A stretch of 14,227 nucleotides of DNA from JAKZSU01 sp047517485. GTDB lineage: Bacteria; Pseudomonadota; Alphaproteobacteria; UBA7887. Shown piece by piece: positions 13,987 to 14,227 of this stretch. Under the pieces are notes generated by a model, which worked only from the letters and a program-made list of their open reading frames with translations, was not told where the DNA came from and ran no database searches. The position numbers and the translations under genes were made by a program. Where the stretch lies: the NCBI GenBank assembly GCA_047517485.1, contig JAKZSU010000208.1, forward strand, positions 1 to 14,227, written 5' to 3'. Position 1 is the stretch's first letter, and each line of letters opens with the position of its first letter.

Positions 13987-14227
13987 CCCGGATTTCCCAG
14001 ATAGATAACAATTTCACATACTTTGGACGCCGATTCTGATATAAAAATCAATACATTGAGGCGATACGGGGGCTCGGTAATGGCGTACCCGATGGGTGAA
14101 GCGAAACCGGAGCCTCTTCGGGTCGATTTCGACTGTCGCCTGAAGCTGGAATTCCCCGGCAGCAAGATCACCTCGGACGCTGGCCTACTGGCCTACCGCG
14201 AGCTGGACGATGTTCTCGGCCTGACCG
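13987..14227 (+). mobile_element. IS1380-family insertion sequence, left part (runs off window)
   Basis: The element appears to begin at CCCGGATTTCCCAGATAG (13987-14004), directly after TTAA (13983-13986). About 93 bases of leader separate this end from the transposase ATG. The boundary coincides with the place where cyclase homology stops. The right end, second terminal repeat and target duplication are outside the window, so the exact terminus is inferred. Confidence 0.7.
14080..14227 (+). CDS. IS1380-family transposase, N-terminal part (truncated by window end)
   Basis: The first 49 codons are open to the window edge. The protein reads MAYPMGEAKPEPLRVDFD, then CRLKLEFPGSKITSDAGLLA and YRELDDVLGLT, a pattern typical of the start of IS1380-type DDE transposases (RLKLEF-GSKITSDAGLLAYRELDDALGLT). 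The ATG at 14092 is an alternative start four codons in. No catalytic residues lie within this part, so it cannot be told whether the whole gene is intact. It interrupts the former cyclase gene. Confidence 0.85.
   Translation, partial: MAYPMGEAKPEPLRVDFDCRLKLEFPGSKITSDAGLLAYRELDDVLGLT

Noticed and set aside
13983..14171. Minus-strand open frame across the IS1380 left end
   Set aside because: It spans the presumed terminus, leader and transposase start on the opposite strand and has no family features.

Overview
The window looks like chromosomal DNA from a high-GC alphaproteobacterium, most likely a Rhodospirillales-type lineage. This is judged from gene order and protein motifs only; no database search was possible. 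Thirteen genes sit head to tail on the minus strand, in the order aroA, cmk, rpsA, sppA, ihfB, a lapA-like gene, pyrF, trpF, trpB, trpA, accD, folC and a crotonase-family gene. A FYDLN-acid (TIGR02300-type) gene and tRNA-Ala(GGC) diverge from aroA on the plus strand. This arrangement is familiar from alphaproteobacteria.

Region by region (minus-strand genes read from high to low coordinate). 13023-13568: FYDLN-acid gene and tRNA-Ala. 12838-8761: aroA and cmk overlap by ATGA, then rpsA follows after a 125-bp gap. 8730-7437: sppA and ihfB. 7133-7438: a gene-free, palindrome-rich block bounded by 33-bp inverted repeats, which I interpret as a non-autonomous mobile repeat. 7104-178: the lapA-like gene, then pyrF-trpF-trpB-trpA-accD-folC-echA, tightly packed with several 4-bp or longer overlaps. 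The run ends in a perfect 15-bp hairpin that covers the last stop codon.

The genes serve core metabolism: the shikimate step to EPSP, tryptophan synthesis (PRA isomerase and both tryptophan synthase subunits), the UMP step of pyrimidine synthesis, the carboxyltransferase beta subunit for malonyl-CoA, folate polyglutamylation, CMP phosphorylation, translation (S1), nucleoid architecture (IHF beta) and envelope upkeep (SppA, LapA-like). The rest of the tryptophan pathway (trpE, G, D, C) is not in the window.

From 13569 to the right edge the DNA changes character. It holds a class III adenylate cyclase fragment broken at both ends, a possible insertion-sequence end, and the left part of an IS1380-family element whose transposase runs off the window. 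I see no new defence, secretion or biosynthetic system. The items most worth a second look are the 7133-7438 element, the class II-type AroA, the acidic repeat tail on ribosomal protein S1, and the eroded mobile region beyond tRNA-Ala.
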